Positions 1 through 8,455 of a stretch of 42,908 bases of DNA are shown here, in pieces. The position numbers and the translations under genes were made by a program. This stretch comes from Paracoccaceae bacterium (GTDB lineage Bacteria > Pseudomonadota > Alphaproteobacteria > Rhodobacterales > Rhodobacteraceae), in assembly GCA_947371955.1 (NCBI GenBank), contig CANBRQ010000014.1, positions 1 to 42,908 of the forward strand. The letters run 5' to 3'. Position 1 is the first letter of the stretch. Every line of letters starts with the position of its first letter. Under the pieces are notes generated by a model. That model worked only from the letters and a program-made list of their open reading frames with translations. It had not been told where the DNA came from and did no database searches.

Positions 1-1
1 G

Positions 2-2125
2 GGGATTCTGACGCGGATGATCCAGTCGGACCCGGAATTGTCCGGCGTCGGCGCGGTCATCTTCGATGAATTCCACGAGCGGTCCCTGGCGGCCGATCTG
101 GGGCTGGCGCTGGCTTTGGAGATCAGGGGCGCGCTGCGGGACGATTTGGTGCTGGTGGTGATGTCGGCCACGCTGGATGCGGCACCCGTGGCGGCTTTGA
201 TGGGCGATGCGCCGGTTGTGACCTCGCAAGGGCGGGCCTTTGCGGTGGAGACGCGGTGGTTGGGGCGCAGCCTGGATTCCACGGTCCGGTTCGAGGCGGC
301 GATGGTTTCGCAGATCGTGGAGGCCTTGGAAGCGGTGCCCGAGGGCGGGTTGTTGGCCTTTTTGCCGGGCGAGAGCGAAATCCGGCGGGTGGAGGCGGCT
401 TTGGCGGGGCGTCTGACCGGCTGCGTGGTGTTGCCCCTGTTCGGGGCGATGGAGTTTGCGGCACAGCGGGCGGCTTTGGGGCCGGTTGAGGGGCGGCGGG
501 TGGTGCTGGCGACCTCGATTGCCGAGACCTCGCTGACTTTGCCGGATATTCGGATTGTGGTGGATGGCGGCCGCGCGCGGCGGGCGCGGTTTGATCCTTC
601 GTCCGGCATGTCGCGGTTGGTGACGGAGCGGGCGACCAAGGCGGAGGCCGAGCAACGACGGGGGCGTGCCGGGCGGGTGGCAGAGGGGGTGTGCTACCGG
701 CTTTGGATGAAGGGGGAAGAGGGCGGGATGGCCTCTCACCCCCCGGCGGAGATTGAGGCGGCGGATTTGGCGGGACTGGCTTTGGAGTTGGCCTTGTGGG
801 GCGACGACGCGTTGCCCTTTCTGACCACGCCTCCGGCGGGGCCGATGGCGGAGGCGCGGGCGTTGTTGGAGGGGCTGGGCGCCTTGGACGCAGGACGGAT
901 CACGGCGCATGGGCGGGCCTTGGCGGGGCTGCCGCTGCATCCACGGCTCGCGCATATGTTGATGGTGGCGGGGCCCGGGGCGGCCCATTTGGCGGCCTTG
1001 ATGGAGGAGCGCGATCCGTTGAAGGGGGCGCCGCCGGATTTGGCCTTGCGGATGAAGGCGGTGAAGGATGTGCGGGCCTATGAGGCGGAGCATCCTTGGC
1101 CTGCGGCGCGGCCCGTTTTGGAGCGGATCAGGGCGGAAGCGAAGCGTCTGGTGCGGGCGGTGCCGGGGAAGGATCGCGACCTCAGTTTGGGACAGATGGC
1201 GGCTTTGGCCTATCCTGACCGGATCGGGCTGCGGCGGAAGGGGGATGCCCCGCGCTGGTTGTTGTCGGGGGGCAAGGGGGCGGCGATGGCTCCCGGAACG
1301 CCTTTGGCGGGGGCGCGGCTGATTGTGGCGACCGATCTGGATGGCGATCCGCGCGAGGCCATGGTGCGACAGGCGGTAGCGTTGAGCGATGCGGAGGTGC
1401 GGGAGGTTTACGGCGACCGCATTGGCTGGCGCGAGGTCTGTGAGTGGTCACGGCGGGACGGGCGGGTGGTGTCGCGGCGGCAGGAGATGCTGGGGGCGCT
1501 GGTGCTGGAGGAGCGGCATTGGGAGGCTCCGGCAGAGGCAGTGGCTTTGGCGGCGTTTGAGGGGCTGCGGGTTCTGGGGCTGCCGTGGAGCCGGGGGGCA
1601 AGGCGGCTGCGGGCGCGGATGGCTTTGGCCGGGGGCGGGGGCTGGCCGGATGTCAGTGATGCGGGGCTGCTGGCGGAGGGGGGCTGGCTGTTGCCTTATC
1701 TTTCGAAGGCGCGGACGGAAGGCGATTTGAAGGGGCTTGATCTGACCGAGGCTTTGCGGGGGCTTTTGACATGGGAGCAGGCGGCGGAGATGGACCGGCT
1801 GGCCCCGGCGCATTTTGAGACGCCTTTGGGGCGGCAGGTGCCGATCGACTATGAGGGCGAGGTGCCGGGGATCGAGGTGCGCCTGCAGGAGATGTTTGGC
1901 GTGACGGTCCATCCGGTGGTGGGGGTGAAGCGGTTGCCTTTGCGGGTGACGTTGAACTCGCCGGGGCAGAAGGCCATTCAGGTGACGATGGATATTCCGG
2001 GCTTCTGGCGGTCCTCCTATGCCGATGTGAGGAAGGACATGCGGGGACAGTATCCGCGCCATCCCTGGCCCGAGGACCCGACGCAGGCGGAGCCTACGTT
2101 GCGGGCGAAACCCAAGGGGACGTGA
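2..2125 (+). CDS. hrpB: ATP-dependent helicase HrpB, 5' end missing
   Basis: DEAH-type superfamily 2 helicase of the HrpB family. The gene is already open at the window edge: the frame reads GILTRMIQ before the first in-frame ATG at 17, so that ATG is internal and roughly 110 N-terminal residues with Walker A are missing. Visible motifs are DEFHER (motif II), VMSATLDA (motif III), ATSIAETSLTLPD (motif V) and QRRGRAGR (motif VI). The C-terminus has the HrpB-specific domain, with IDYEGEVPGIEVRLQEMFG and a tail ending in RGQYPRHPWPEDP. The family is widespread in proteobacteria; its physiological substrate is not settled, so only an RNA/DNA helicase role is assigned. Codons here are strongly G- and T-ending (TTG, GGG, GCG, TTT). 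The gene stands alone, and fadH starts 117 bases downstream on the same strand. Family assignment is very secure. Confidence 0.95.
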   Translation, partial: GILTRMIQSDPELSGVGAVIFDEFHERSLAADLGLALALEIRGALRDDLVLVVMSATLDAAPVAALMGDAPVVTSQGRAFAVETRWLGRSLDSTVRFEAAMVSQIVEALEAVPEGGLLAFLPGESEIRRVEAALAGRLTGCVVLPLFGAMEFAAQRAALGPVEGRRVVLATSIAETSLTLPDIRIVVDGGRARRARFDPSSGMSRLVTERATKAEAEQRRGRAGRVAEGVCYRLWMKGEEGGMASHPPAEIEAADLAGLALELALWGDDALPFLTTPPAGPMAEARALLEGLGALDAGRITAHGRALAGLPLHPRLAHMLMVAGPGAAHLAALMEERDPLKGAPPDLALRMKAVKDVRAYEAEHPWPAARPVLERIRAEAKRLVRAVPGKDRDLSLGQMAALAYPDRIGLRRKGDAPRWLLSGGKGAAMAPGTPLAGARLIVATDLDGDPREAMVRQAVALSDAEVREVYGDRIGWREVCEWSRRDGRVVSRRQEMLGALVLEERHWEAPAEAVALAAFEGLRVLGLPWSRGARRLRARMALAGGGGWPDVSDAGLLAEGGWLLPYLSKARTEGDLKGLDLTEALRGLLTWEQAAEMDRLAPAHFETPLGRQVPIDYEGEVPGIEVRLQEMFGVTVHPVVGVKRLPLRVTLNSPGQKAIQVTMDIPGFWRSSYADVRKDMRGQYPRHPWPEDPTQAEPTLRAKPKGT

Positions 2126-2215
2126 GGTTGGAGGACGGAGTCACAAGGAGCGCGTGCCGCGCGCTGTCTTTGTCTCGCCTCTGGCGTGCCGCCAACCGGC
2201 TCGGGTCAAGGGCCT

Positions 2216-2242
2216 CCGGCGGGAGTATTTGGCAAGGAGCAA
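2216..2242 (-). repeat. Dispersed repeat copy A, carrying the fadH ribosome binding site
   Basis: Read on the minus strand this matches the core of the copies near 8406, 10779 and 23264: TTGCTCCTTGCCAAATACTC followed by a CCGCCGG stretch. On the plus strand the core ends in AAGGAGCAA directly before the fadH ATG, so it doubles as the Shine-Dalgarno sequence. The GC hairpin that follows the core in other copies is weak or absent here. Confidence 0.7.
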
Positions 2243-4237
2243 ATGAGCATGAGTGAGTTTCCGCATCTGTTGACGCCTTTGGCTTTGGGGTCCGTGACGC
2301 TGCGGAGCCGGGTGATCATGGGGTCCATGCACACCGGTTTGGAGGAGCGCGGCGACTGGGCGGCGGCGGCGCGGTTTTATGCGCGGCGGGCTGAGGGTGG
2401 GGTGGGGCTGATTGTCACCGGGGGGATGGCGCCGAACCGCGAGGGTGGGGTGTTTCCGGGGGCGGCGGGGCTTTATGAGGCGCAGGATGTGGCGAACCAT
2501 CGGCAGGTTACACAGGCGGTTCATGCGGCGGGCGGGCTGATTGCGATGCAGATCCTGCATGCCGGGCGCTATGCCTTTGGCAAGGACTGTGTTTCGGCTT
2601 CGGCTTTGCGCTCTCCGATCTCGCCTTTCACGCCTGTGGCGCTGGATGAGGCGGGGATTGAGGCGCAGATTGCGGCGATTGCCACGGCGGCGGCGCGGGC
2701 GCGCGAGGCGGGGTATGACGGGGTCGAGGTGATGGGGTCGGAGGGGTACTTCCTCAACCAGTTCCTCAGCCCCCGGGTGAACACGCGGACGGATGGCTGG
2801 GGCGGTTCGGCCATGGCGCGGATGCGGCTGCCTTTGGCGGTGATGGAGCGGGTCAGGGCGGCAGTGGGGCGGGATTTTCTGGTGATCTACCGGATTTCCT
2901 TGGCCGATCTGGTGCCGGAGGGGAGTTTCTGGGGAGATACGGTGGCGCTGGCCAAGGCGTTGGAGCCTTCGGTGGATCTGTTCACCTCGGGCTTTGGCTG
3001 GCATGAGGCGCGGGTGCCGACGATTGCGGCCTCGGTCCCGGCGGGGGCTTTTGTCGGGCTGACGGCGCGGCTGAAGGCGGAGGTGACGGTTCCGGTGGCG
3101 GCCGCCAACCGGATCAACACGGCGGCGCTGGCGGAGGAGATTCTCGCCTCGGGGCAGGCCGATCTGGTGGCGCTGGCGCGGCCCTTGTTGGCGGATGCCG
3201 ATTTTGTCGCCAAGGCAAGGGCGGGGCGGGCGGACCGGACGGCACCCTGCATCGCCTGCAATCAGGCCTGTCTGGACCATACCTTTGCGGGCAAGCTTGC
3301 GACCTGTCTGGTCAATCCGGCGGCGGCACGCGAGGCGGAGTTTGCCGCCTCGCCAGCCGCCGTGCCGCTGCGGGTGGCTGTTGTGGGCGGCGGGGCGGCG
3401 GGCATGGCCTGTGCGGCGACGGCGGCGGAGCGCGGTCATGCGGTGGTCTTGTTTGAGGCGGCGCAGGCTTTGGGCGGGCAGATGCGGCTTGCGGCGCGGG
3501 TGCCGGGCAAGGCGGAGTTTGGCGACCTTCTGGCGTGGTTTGCGCGGCGCTTGGCCGATGCCGGGGTTGAGGTGCGGCTGGGGGCGACGGCAGGGCCAGA
3601 GGATTTGGCCGGGTTTGACCGGGTGGTGCTTGCGACGGGGCTGAAGCCGAGGCGCTTGGACCTGCCCGGAGCGGAGACGGCGCCGGATTATGCCGCGGTG
3701 CTGGCGGGCCGGGTCTTGGGACAAAGCGTGGCCGTGATCGGGGCCGGGGGCATCGGATTTGATGTGGCCACGGCTTTGGTCGGCGCGGAAGGCGGGTTGC
3801 AGGGCTGGCGCGCGGAATGGGGTGTGGGCGACCCCTCGGCCTCGGCGGGCGGGCTGGTGGAGGCGGTGCCAGAGCCGCCGGCCCGGCAGGTCTGGTTGCT
3901 GCAGAGGAAGGCCGAAAAGCCTGGGCGGGGTTTGGGCAAGACCACGGGCTGGATCCACCGGGCGCATCTGGCGGCAAAGGGGGTCAGGATGCTGGGCGGG
4001 GTGGTCTATCTGGGCTTCGGGCCCGAGGGCCTGCGGATCAGCCGCGACGGGCAGGAGGAGGTTCTGCCGGTGGGCGATATCGTGCTGTGCACCGGGCAGG
4101 AGAGTGAGCGGACCGTTGCGCAGGCCCTGACGGCGGCGGGCCAGGGCTTTGATCTGATCGGCGGGGCGGCGGATGCTTATCAGATTGACGCACAGCGCGC
4201 GATTGAAGAGGGCGTGCGGCTGGGTCTGGCATTGTAG
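2243..4237 (+). CDS. fadH: 2,4-dienoyl-CoA reductase (NADPH), FadH
   Basis: Iron-sulfur flavoenzyme of 664 residues (E. coli FadH has 672) that reduces 2,4-dienoyl-CoA during beta-oxidation of unsaturated fatty acids. The N-terminal FMN TIM barrel carries GSMHTGLEE, the EVMGSEGYFLN segment with the presumed catalytic Tyr, and GFGWHEARVPTIA with the catalytic His. The 4Fe-4S cysteines are residues 336, 339, 343 and 355 (CxxCxxxC then 11 residues to the fourth). A Rossmann motif VVGGGAAGMAC near residue 378 begins the FAD/NADPH half, and LGKTTGWIHR and a C-terminal DAQRAIEEGVRLGL also match the FadH family. The start at 2243 is chosen for the AAGGAGC six bases upstream; ATG 2249 is an alternative, and the frame stays open to 2186 without a good ribosome site. 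No beta-oxidation neighbours are visible. GCG, GGG and TTG codons dominate, as in hrpB. Confidence 0.93.
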   Translation: MSMSEFPHLLTPLALGSVTLRSRVIMGSMHTGLEERGDWAAAARFYARRAEGGVGLIVTGGMAPNREGGVFPGAAGLYEAQDVANHRQVTQAVHAAGGLIAMQILHAGRYAFGKDCVSASALRSPISPFTPVALDEAGIEAQIAAIATAAARAREAGYDGVEVMGSEGYFLNQFLSPRVNTRTDGWGGSAMARMRLPLAVMERVRAAVGRDFLVIYRISLADLVPEGSFWGDTVALAKALEPSVDLFTSGFGWHEARVPTIAASVPAGAFVGLTARLKAEVTVPVAAANRINTAALAEEILASGQADLVALARPLLADADFVAKARAGRADRTAPCIACNQACLDHTFAGKLATCLVNPAAAREAEFAASPAAVPLRVAVVGGGAAGMACAATAAERGHAVVLFEAAQALGGQMRLAARVPGKAEFGDLLAWFARRLADAGVEVRLGATAGPEDLAGFDRVVLATGLKPRRLDLPGAETAPDYAAVLAGRVLGQSVAVIGAGGIGFDVATALVGAEGGLQGWRAEWGVGDPSASAGGLVEAVPEPPARQVWLLQRKAEKPGRGLGKTTGWIHRAHLAAKGVRMLGGVVYLGFGPEGLRISRDGQEEVLPVGDIVLCTGQESERTVAQALTAAGQGFDLIGGAADAYQIDAQRAIEEGVRLGLAL

Positions 4238-4242
4238 AGCCT

Positions 4243-4260
4243 GCGCCCGGGGCGCTTTCG
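4243..4260 (+). terminator. Weak hairpin after fadH
   Basis: GCGCC and GGCGC (4243-4247 and 4251-4255) can pair around a CGG loop six bases after the fadH stop, followed by only three T residues. It could end fadH transcription, but the short stem and poor T-run make this a weak call. Confidence 0.3.
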
Positions 4261-4361
4261 GTTCAGATGGGTTGCGGGATCAAGTCCAGTTCGGGGGATG
4301 CCATGCTGCGGTGGGCGGCCTTCTGTAGCGGACTTATGACAACAATACGCAGGTCCCTCCC

Positions 4362-5197
4362 GTGAGTGTTCCGCTCCTGCTGGCCGTTCTGGGGTCGGCC
4401 CTGCTGCATGCCCCGTGGAACTCGCTGATCAAGACCGGGACGTCCCGGCTTGGGGCCACGGTGATCCTGTCCTTGGGCGAGGTGCCGATCGGGCTGGCGG
4501 TGGCGCTGTTCTGCAAGGCGCCGACCCGGGAGGTGATGCCTTGGGTTCTGGCCTCGGGGTCACGCATTTCTTCTGCAAGTTCTTCCTGACCTATGCCTCT
4601 GCGCGGGGCAATCTGTCGCGCGTTTATCCGCTGGCGCGGGGGACGGCGCCCTTGATCGCGGGCATGGTGTCGACCGCGTTTCTGCATGAGCCTTTGACGC
4701 TGCATCAGTTTGCCGGGGTCATGGTGCTGGGCTTGGGCATTCTGATGATGCCGGGCTGGGTGCTGTAGGGGGGGGGAGAGAACCGCGGGCTGATCCCCTT
4801 TGCGCTGGGGTTTGCCTGTGCGACGGCACTTTACACCCTGATCGACGGGCATGGCGCGAGGATGGCGGGCGATCCGGTGGGCTATGTGGTCTGGGTCTTC
4901 ATCGCCGATGGCGGGTTCTTTGCCTCGGGGATTCTCGCGTGGCAGGGGCTGGCGATCCTGCAGAGGGTGCGGGGGCTCTGGACCTCGGGGATGGCGGCGG
5001 CGGCGTCTTACGGGGCTTACGGCATTTCGGTCTGGGCCAAGACGGTGGCACCGATTGCGCCGGTGGCGGCGCTGCGCGAGACGTCGATCCTGTTTGCGGT
5101 GGCGATCGGCTGGCTGTTCTTCAAGGAAAGGATCAGCAAGGTCAGGGCCTTGGCGGCTTTGGTCATCGTGGGCGGCGTGGTGCTGACGCGGCTTTAG
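4362..5197 (+). pseudogene. EamA/DMT-family transporter, disrupted
   Basis: Remains of a drug/metabolite transporter of about 280 residues. The 5' part (GTG at 4362) reads SVPLLLAVLGSALLHAPWNS and on to VMPWVLASG, then loses frame at the GGGG run 4556-4559. One base later the expected sequence continues as VTHFFCKFFLTYASARG, so a single G appears to have been lost from the run. The restored frame then meets an in-frame TAG at 4766-4768, next to a run of nine G, and continues in the same frame as ENRGLIPFALGFACATALYT to a normal C-terminus at 5197. Hydrophobic segments run throughout. Two independent lesions argue for a true pseudogene, but both sit at G homopolymers, where sequencing errors are common; the TAG itself cannot be explained by run length. 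Its end overlaps the convergent pcs stop by four bases. Confidence 0.8.
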
Positions 5198-5901
5198 GCG
5201 ATCCGGTCCGAGGCGCTGGCCGGGAAAAGCTGCTGGGCGATGCCCGCGAGTGACAGGTACAGCGAGGACAGGATCAGGCCCCAATGGGCGATCAGCCCCT
5301 CGTTGAAGTCAAGCCATGCGGCGTTGGCGGCGCAGGCGAGCCAGAGGATCGCCATGCCAAGGTTCAGGGCATGCCAGCGTGGCGTCCGGGTCGGGTGGAT
5401 GAACTTGAGGTTGAGGAACATCGCGACAGTCAGCCCGATCACCGTGACAAGCACCACGACGGGCGGCGGGTCGATGGCGAAGAGCACGAGGATGACCATG
5501 TTCCAGCAGGCCGGGAACCCGGCGAAGCTTTTGTCCTTGGTCTTCATCCGCGTGTCAGAGAAATAGATGACCGAGCCGTAGCAGATCACCAGAATGGCCA
5601 AGAGCCCCGTCCAATGCGGCAACATCCCCTTGGTGTAGAGCGCATAGGCCGGAATGAAGACATAGGTCAGATAGTCGACAATCAGGTCCATCAGAACCCC
5701 GTCGTACAGCGGCCAGTTGGCCACCGTGTCATAGCGGCGCGCCAAGGGTCCGTCGATGCCATCGACGATCAGTGCCACGACGAGCCAAAGGAACATCATG
5801 CTCCACTTGCCCTCGACCGCCGCCAGCATGGCCAGCATCGACAGGACCGAACCTGTCGCGGTGAGGAGGTGAACCATGAGGGCTTTGAAGCGGATATCCA
5901 T
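5194..5901 (-). CDS. pcs: Phosphatidylcholine synthase (CDP-alcohol phosphatidyltransferase)
   Basis: Integral membrane enzyme that condenses CDP-diacylglycerol with choline to phosphatidylcholine, a pathway typical of alphaproteobacteria. The CDP-alcohol phosphatidyltransferase signature is present in the looser form seen in Pcs: DGIDGPLARR, then later GVLMDLIVDYLTYVFIPAYAL, giving the D-G-x2-A-R and paired downstream Asp ligands. About seven hydrophobic segments fill the rest. At 235 residues it fits the family. I chose ATG 5901 (MDIRFKAL); a GTG at 5940 would add 13 residues, and neither has a strong ribosome site, so the start is uncertain. It is the last gene of the minus-strand run that includes the EF-hand gene and lies convergent to the broken EamA gene. 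Confidence 0.85.
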   Translation of the reverse strand: MDIRFKALMVHLLTATGSVLSMLAMLAAVEGKWSMMFLWLVVALIVDGIDGPLARRYDTVANWPLYDGVLMDLIVDYLTYVFIPAYALYTKGMLPHWTGLLAILVICYGSVIYFSDTRMKTKDKSFAGFPACWNMVILVLFAIDPPPVVVLVTVIGLTVAMFLNLKFIHPTRTPRWHALNLGMAILWLACAANAAWLDFNEGLIAHWGLILSSLYLSLAGIAQQLFPASASDRIA

Positions 5902-5980
5902 GTGGCTTTGATGGCCGAATTGGGCCGATCTTGCAAGCACAGGGTGGCGTTCCGGTCAGGTCAGATGAAGCCGCCTGTTG

Positions 5981-6460
5981 TTAAACATCCAGCAGGGAAA
6001 GGAATTTCTTCACCAGATCATCCTTGCGGGTCGCGCTGCCGGGGCTGCCATCGTCGGTGGCCATGGCGTTGAAGAGCGACTCGTAAAGCGAGTTGGCGCC
6101 GCCGGTGCTGGAGGTCTGCGGCTGGTCGGACCCATCATTCGCGGTTCCGGTGAATGTGGCGAAGGCGGATTTCAGTTCATCGGGGCTAAGCTTGCCATCG
6201 CCATCGGCATCAAGGCTGCTGAAGATGCCCGACATGATCTGGTCAAGCGGGCTTTTGTCGGCATCATCCTTGCCGCCGTGTCCGGCATGAACCAGCGCAT
6301 CGAACAGCGATTGCGCCGTGGCACCGTTGCCCTGCGGCAGCGGCGGTGGGGGTTGAGACGCGGCGACGGCCGCGGATGGGTTGGGGGTGGCGTCGGTCTG
6401 ACTGCGCCCAAACAGCGCAAGCAACGCCGTGGCATTGCTGCCTGAAACGGCTGAGATCAT
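5981..6460 (-). CDS. EF-hand domain protein
   Basis: Small protein of 159 residues. One canonical calcium-binding loop is visible at residues 84-95 (DADGDGKLSPDE), preceded by the helix MSGIFSSL and followed by LKSAFATF. A second, degenerate helical pair may lie near SLYESLFNAM and KKFLSLLD. The N-terminal 50 residues are Ala/Pro/Ser-rich and look disordered. There is no signal peptide or lipobox, so location is unknown. AAGGA lies about nine bases before the ATG. It sits between xerC and pcs on the same strand. The function is probably calcium-responsive or calcium-buffering, but this rests only on the EF-hand loop. Confidence 0.75.
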   Translation of the reverse strand: MISAVSGSNATALLALFGRSQTDATPNPSAAVAASQPPPPLPQGNGATAQSLFDALVHAGHGGKDDADKSPLDQIMSGIFSSLDADGDGKLSPDELKSAFATFTGTANDGSDQPQTSSTGGANSLYESLFNAMATDDGSPGSATRKDDLVKKFLSLLDV

Positions 6461-6569
6461 GGCATGTTCCTTCTGGATCGCTTCCCTTGCGGGACTGCCA
6501 TCAGTCTTGCCGGAAAATGGTTGATGAAAGCCTAAACCGCCTGTCTATTTGCGTAAGACTTTAGGCAAT

Positions 6570-7499
6570 TCACGCGCGGGGATGGGCCTTGTCATAGACC
6601 TCCATCAGGCGGGCGGCATCGACGGCCGTATAGGCCTGCGTGGTCGACAGCGAGGCGTGGCCCAGAAGTTCCTGAATGGCGCGCAGATCACCTCCGGCCG
6701 ACAGCAGATGCGTGGCGAAGGAATGGCGCAGCGCATGCGGCGTTGCGGTGGCGGGCAGGCCAAGGCGCATGCGGGCCTGCTCCATCGCCTTGGCGATCAG
6801 GCGGGGGTTCAATGGCCCGCCGCGCGCGCCGCGAAACAGGGGCACGCCGCGTTCGGCAGGATAGGGGCAAAGCCGCAGGTAATCGGCCACGGCCTCTTTG
6901 GCCACGGGCAGAACCGGCACCAGACGGTCCTTGTCGCCCTTGCCACGAATGCGCAGCACGTCCGGCAAGGGATGATCGGTGCCCGTCAGGCCCAGCGCCT
7001 CGGAGATCCGCAACCCGCAGGCGTATAGCAGCGTGGCGACAGCGGTATCGCGTGCGCCGACCCAGTCTTGCGCAGCATAGGCACCGATATCGGCAATCAC
7101 CTCGCGGGCGCCCTCGACCGTCAAGGGGCGCGGCAATTTGCGGCGGAACTTCGGGCCTCGGGCGGACAGGACCGTGGTGGCATCAAACCCCTGCCTTTGC
7201 GCCAGCCAGCCCAGGAAGTTCTTCACCGCCGACAAAGACCGCGCCAGCGAGCGGGCCGAAAGCCCCCTGCCCCGCTCTGCCGCCATCCAGGCGCGCAGGT
7301 CGGTTTGCGGCAGCTCGTCCAGCGCCAGAACCCCCGCTCCGCCGCCATGGTGCTGGGACAGGAAGGACAGAAAGCCACGCAGGTCACGGCTGTAAGCCTC
7401 GATGGTCTTGGGCGAAGCGCCGTTTATGGCGCGCAGGTGATCCAGCCAGCGGGCAAGCGCATCGGCCGTTTCAGGCGAAAACCCTGTTAGCCCAGCCAT
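6570..7499 (-). CDS. xerC: Tyrosine recombinase XerC
   Basis: Site-specific recombinase of 309 residues that works with XerD at dif to resolve chromosome dimers. The N-terminal SAM-like core-binding domain covers about residues 10-100 and the catalytic domain about 120-305. The catalytic set is visible: Arg164 (CGLRISEAL), a Lys in GKGDKDR near 188-190, His255 and Arg258 (HALRHSF), His281 (LLGHASL) and Tyr290 (TQAYTAV). The start overlaps the end of the upstream DUF484 gene by 13 bases, so the two are probably translationally coupled. The DUF484-xerC pairing is the conserved arrangement also seen with E. coli yigA-xerC, which supports XerC over a phage integrase. Confidence 0.95.
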   Translation of the reverse strand: MAGLTGFSPETADALARWLDHLRAINGASPKTIEAYSRDLRGFLSFLSQHHGGGAGVLALDELPQTDLRAWMAAERGRGLSARSLARSLSAVKNFLGWLAQRQGFDATTVLSARGPKFRRKLPRPLTVEGAREVIADIGAYAAQDWVGARDTAVATLLYACGLRISEALGLTGTDHPLPDVLRIRGKGDKDRLVPVLPVAKEAVADYLRLCPYPAERGVPLFRGARGGPLNPRLIAKAMEQARMRLGLPATATPHALRHSFATHLLSAGGDLRAIQELLGHASLSTTQAYTAVDAARLMEVYDKAHPRA

Positions 7500-8176
7500 T
7501 TGCGCATGACGCGTTCGAAGACGCCGCCGAAGAAGGCCAGAAGGTCGGTGCCATGGGTCGGCTTGAACTGATGCGGATCCTCAGCCCCCAAGGCCAGCAT
7601 GCCCGGCAGACGGCCCGGGCCAAGATCCAGCCGCAGCAAGGCTTCCGAGCGGATCCAACCCGCCCTGTCGCCATAAAGCATGTCAGACGACGGCACGGCC
7701 TGACGCAGCACCACGCTCTTGGTCGGCGTGTTGCGGCCGACCGACAGATAATCCGCCACGAAGCCTGCTGGTGCGACATGGACGACGGGCGACAGGCGGC
7801 TGAGGGCTGCATCCCCCTCTGCCCGCGATTCCACCACAAACCGGATCGCCTCCACCCGCAGGGTCGAGGCGACATTGGCGCTGAGCGCGGTCAGGAAGGC
7901 GGGAAAGGTGGTCGGGTCCAGAATATGCAACACGGCGCGGTGCACCTGATTGGTACCGGCCAGATTCTCGTAAGCCGCCGCAATCACGGTGCGGTGGGTG
8001 TCTTCCAGCTTGTCGAGCCGCTGTTCCAGCCGTTCCATGGCGATGCCGCGCAAGTCGACGACATTGGAGCCCATGGCCCGTTCATTGGCCCCGATCAGGG
8101 CCTGCATGACGGCCAGATCATCCAGCAGCACTTCCGGCTCTGCCAGAATGCGGTCACGGGTATCGGGGTCAATCAT
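7487..8176 (-). CDS. DUF484 family protein (YigA-like)
   Basis: Protein of 229 residues in the DUF484 family, which is linked to xerC across proteobacteria and predicted to have a GAF-like fold. N-terminal helices (residues 1-70) precede an alpha/beta region including GDAALSRLSPVVHVAPAG and the C-terminal LALGAEDPHQFKPTHGTDLL, typical of the family end. No catalytic residues are recognised and the role is unknown. A TTG at 8179 precedes the ATG at 8176; the ATG is preferred, though no clear ribosome site is seen. It is divergent from priA across a 351-base repeat-containing spacer. Confidence 0.88.
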   Translation of the reverse strand: MIDPDTRDRILAEPEVLLDDLAVMQALIGANERAMGSNVVDLRGIAMERLEQRLDKLEDTHRTVIAAAYENLAGTNQVHRAVLHILDPTTFPAFLTALSANVASTLRVEAIRFVVESRAEGDAALSRLSPVVHVAPAGFVADYLSVGRNTPTKSVVLRQAVPSSDMLYGDRAGWIRSEALLRLDLGPGRLPGMLALGAEDPHQFKPTHGTDLLAFFGGVFERVMRKWLG

Positions 8177-8301
8177 CAACGGTGGTCACCCTCGGCTCAG
8201 CTTTCCGGCGACTATACAGGTTTTTTTCGCCTGTCGCGGCAGGAAATGCGTTTGGAGGGCCAAGTGAGTCCAACGGGTCACAGTGTGGGTGATGCCCGGC
8301 G

Positions 8302-8386
8302 CTGGAGGGTTTCACACTCTCCACTTGCGCCATTTCTTGACCCTTCGGGCAGATGGCTCACCCGGAAAGTATTTCCAAAGGAGCAA
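8302..8386 (-). repeat. Dispersed repeat copy B1 (core plus hairpin)
   Basis: Read on the minus strand, the core TTGCTCCTTTGGAAATACT (8368-8386) is followed downstream by a hairpin at 8303-8323 whose arms read TGGAGAGT and ACCCTCCA with a short GTGAA-type loop. This hairpin is nearly identical to the one at 10804-10826. Confidence 0.7.
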
Positions 8387-8428
8387 ATCCAGAAGGGTCT
8401 TGCAGTTGCTCCTTTGGAAATACTCTCC
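8364..8428. repeat. Perfect 19-base inverted repeat upstream of priA
   Basis: AGTATTTCCAAAGGAGCAA at 8368-8386 is the exact reverse complement of 8406-8424. With one mismatch the arms extend to 23 bases (8364-8386 and 8406-8428), separated by 19 bases. The arms are the cores of two oppositely oriented copies of the dispersed repeat and could form a strong cruciform or RNA hairpin. Confidence 0.9.
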
Positions 8429-8455
8429 AGGGGTCCGGGGGTGGAAAACCCCCGG
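8406..8455 (+). repeat. Dispersed repeat copy B2 (core plus hairpin)
   Basis: Core TTGCTCCTTTGGAAATACT at 8406-8424, then CTCCAGGGGT and a hairpin CCGGGGGT / ACCCCCGG (8435-8442 and 8448-8455) with the 5-base loop GGAAA. Same layout as copies C and D. Confidence 0.75.

Noticed and set aside
6570-8176. xerC and neighbours as a prophage or integrative element border
   Set aside because: XerC with DUF484 is the standard housekeeping arrangement, and no phage genes, attachment site or tRNA are nearby.
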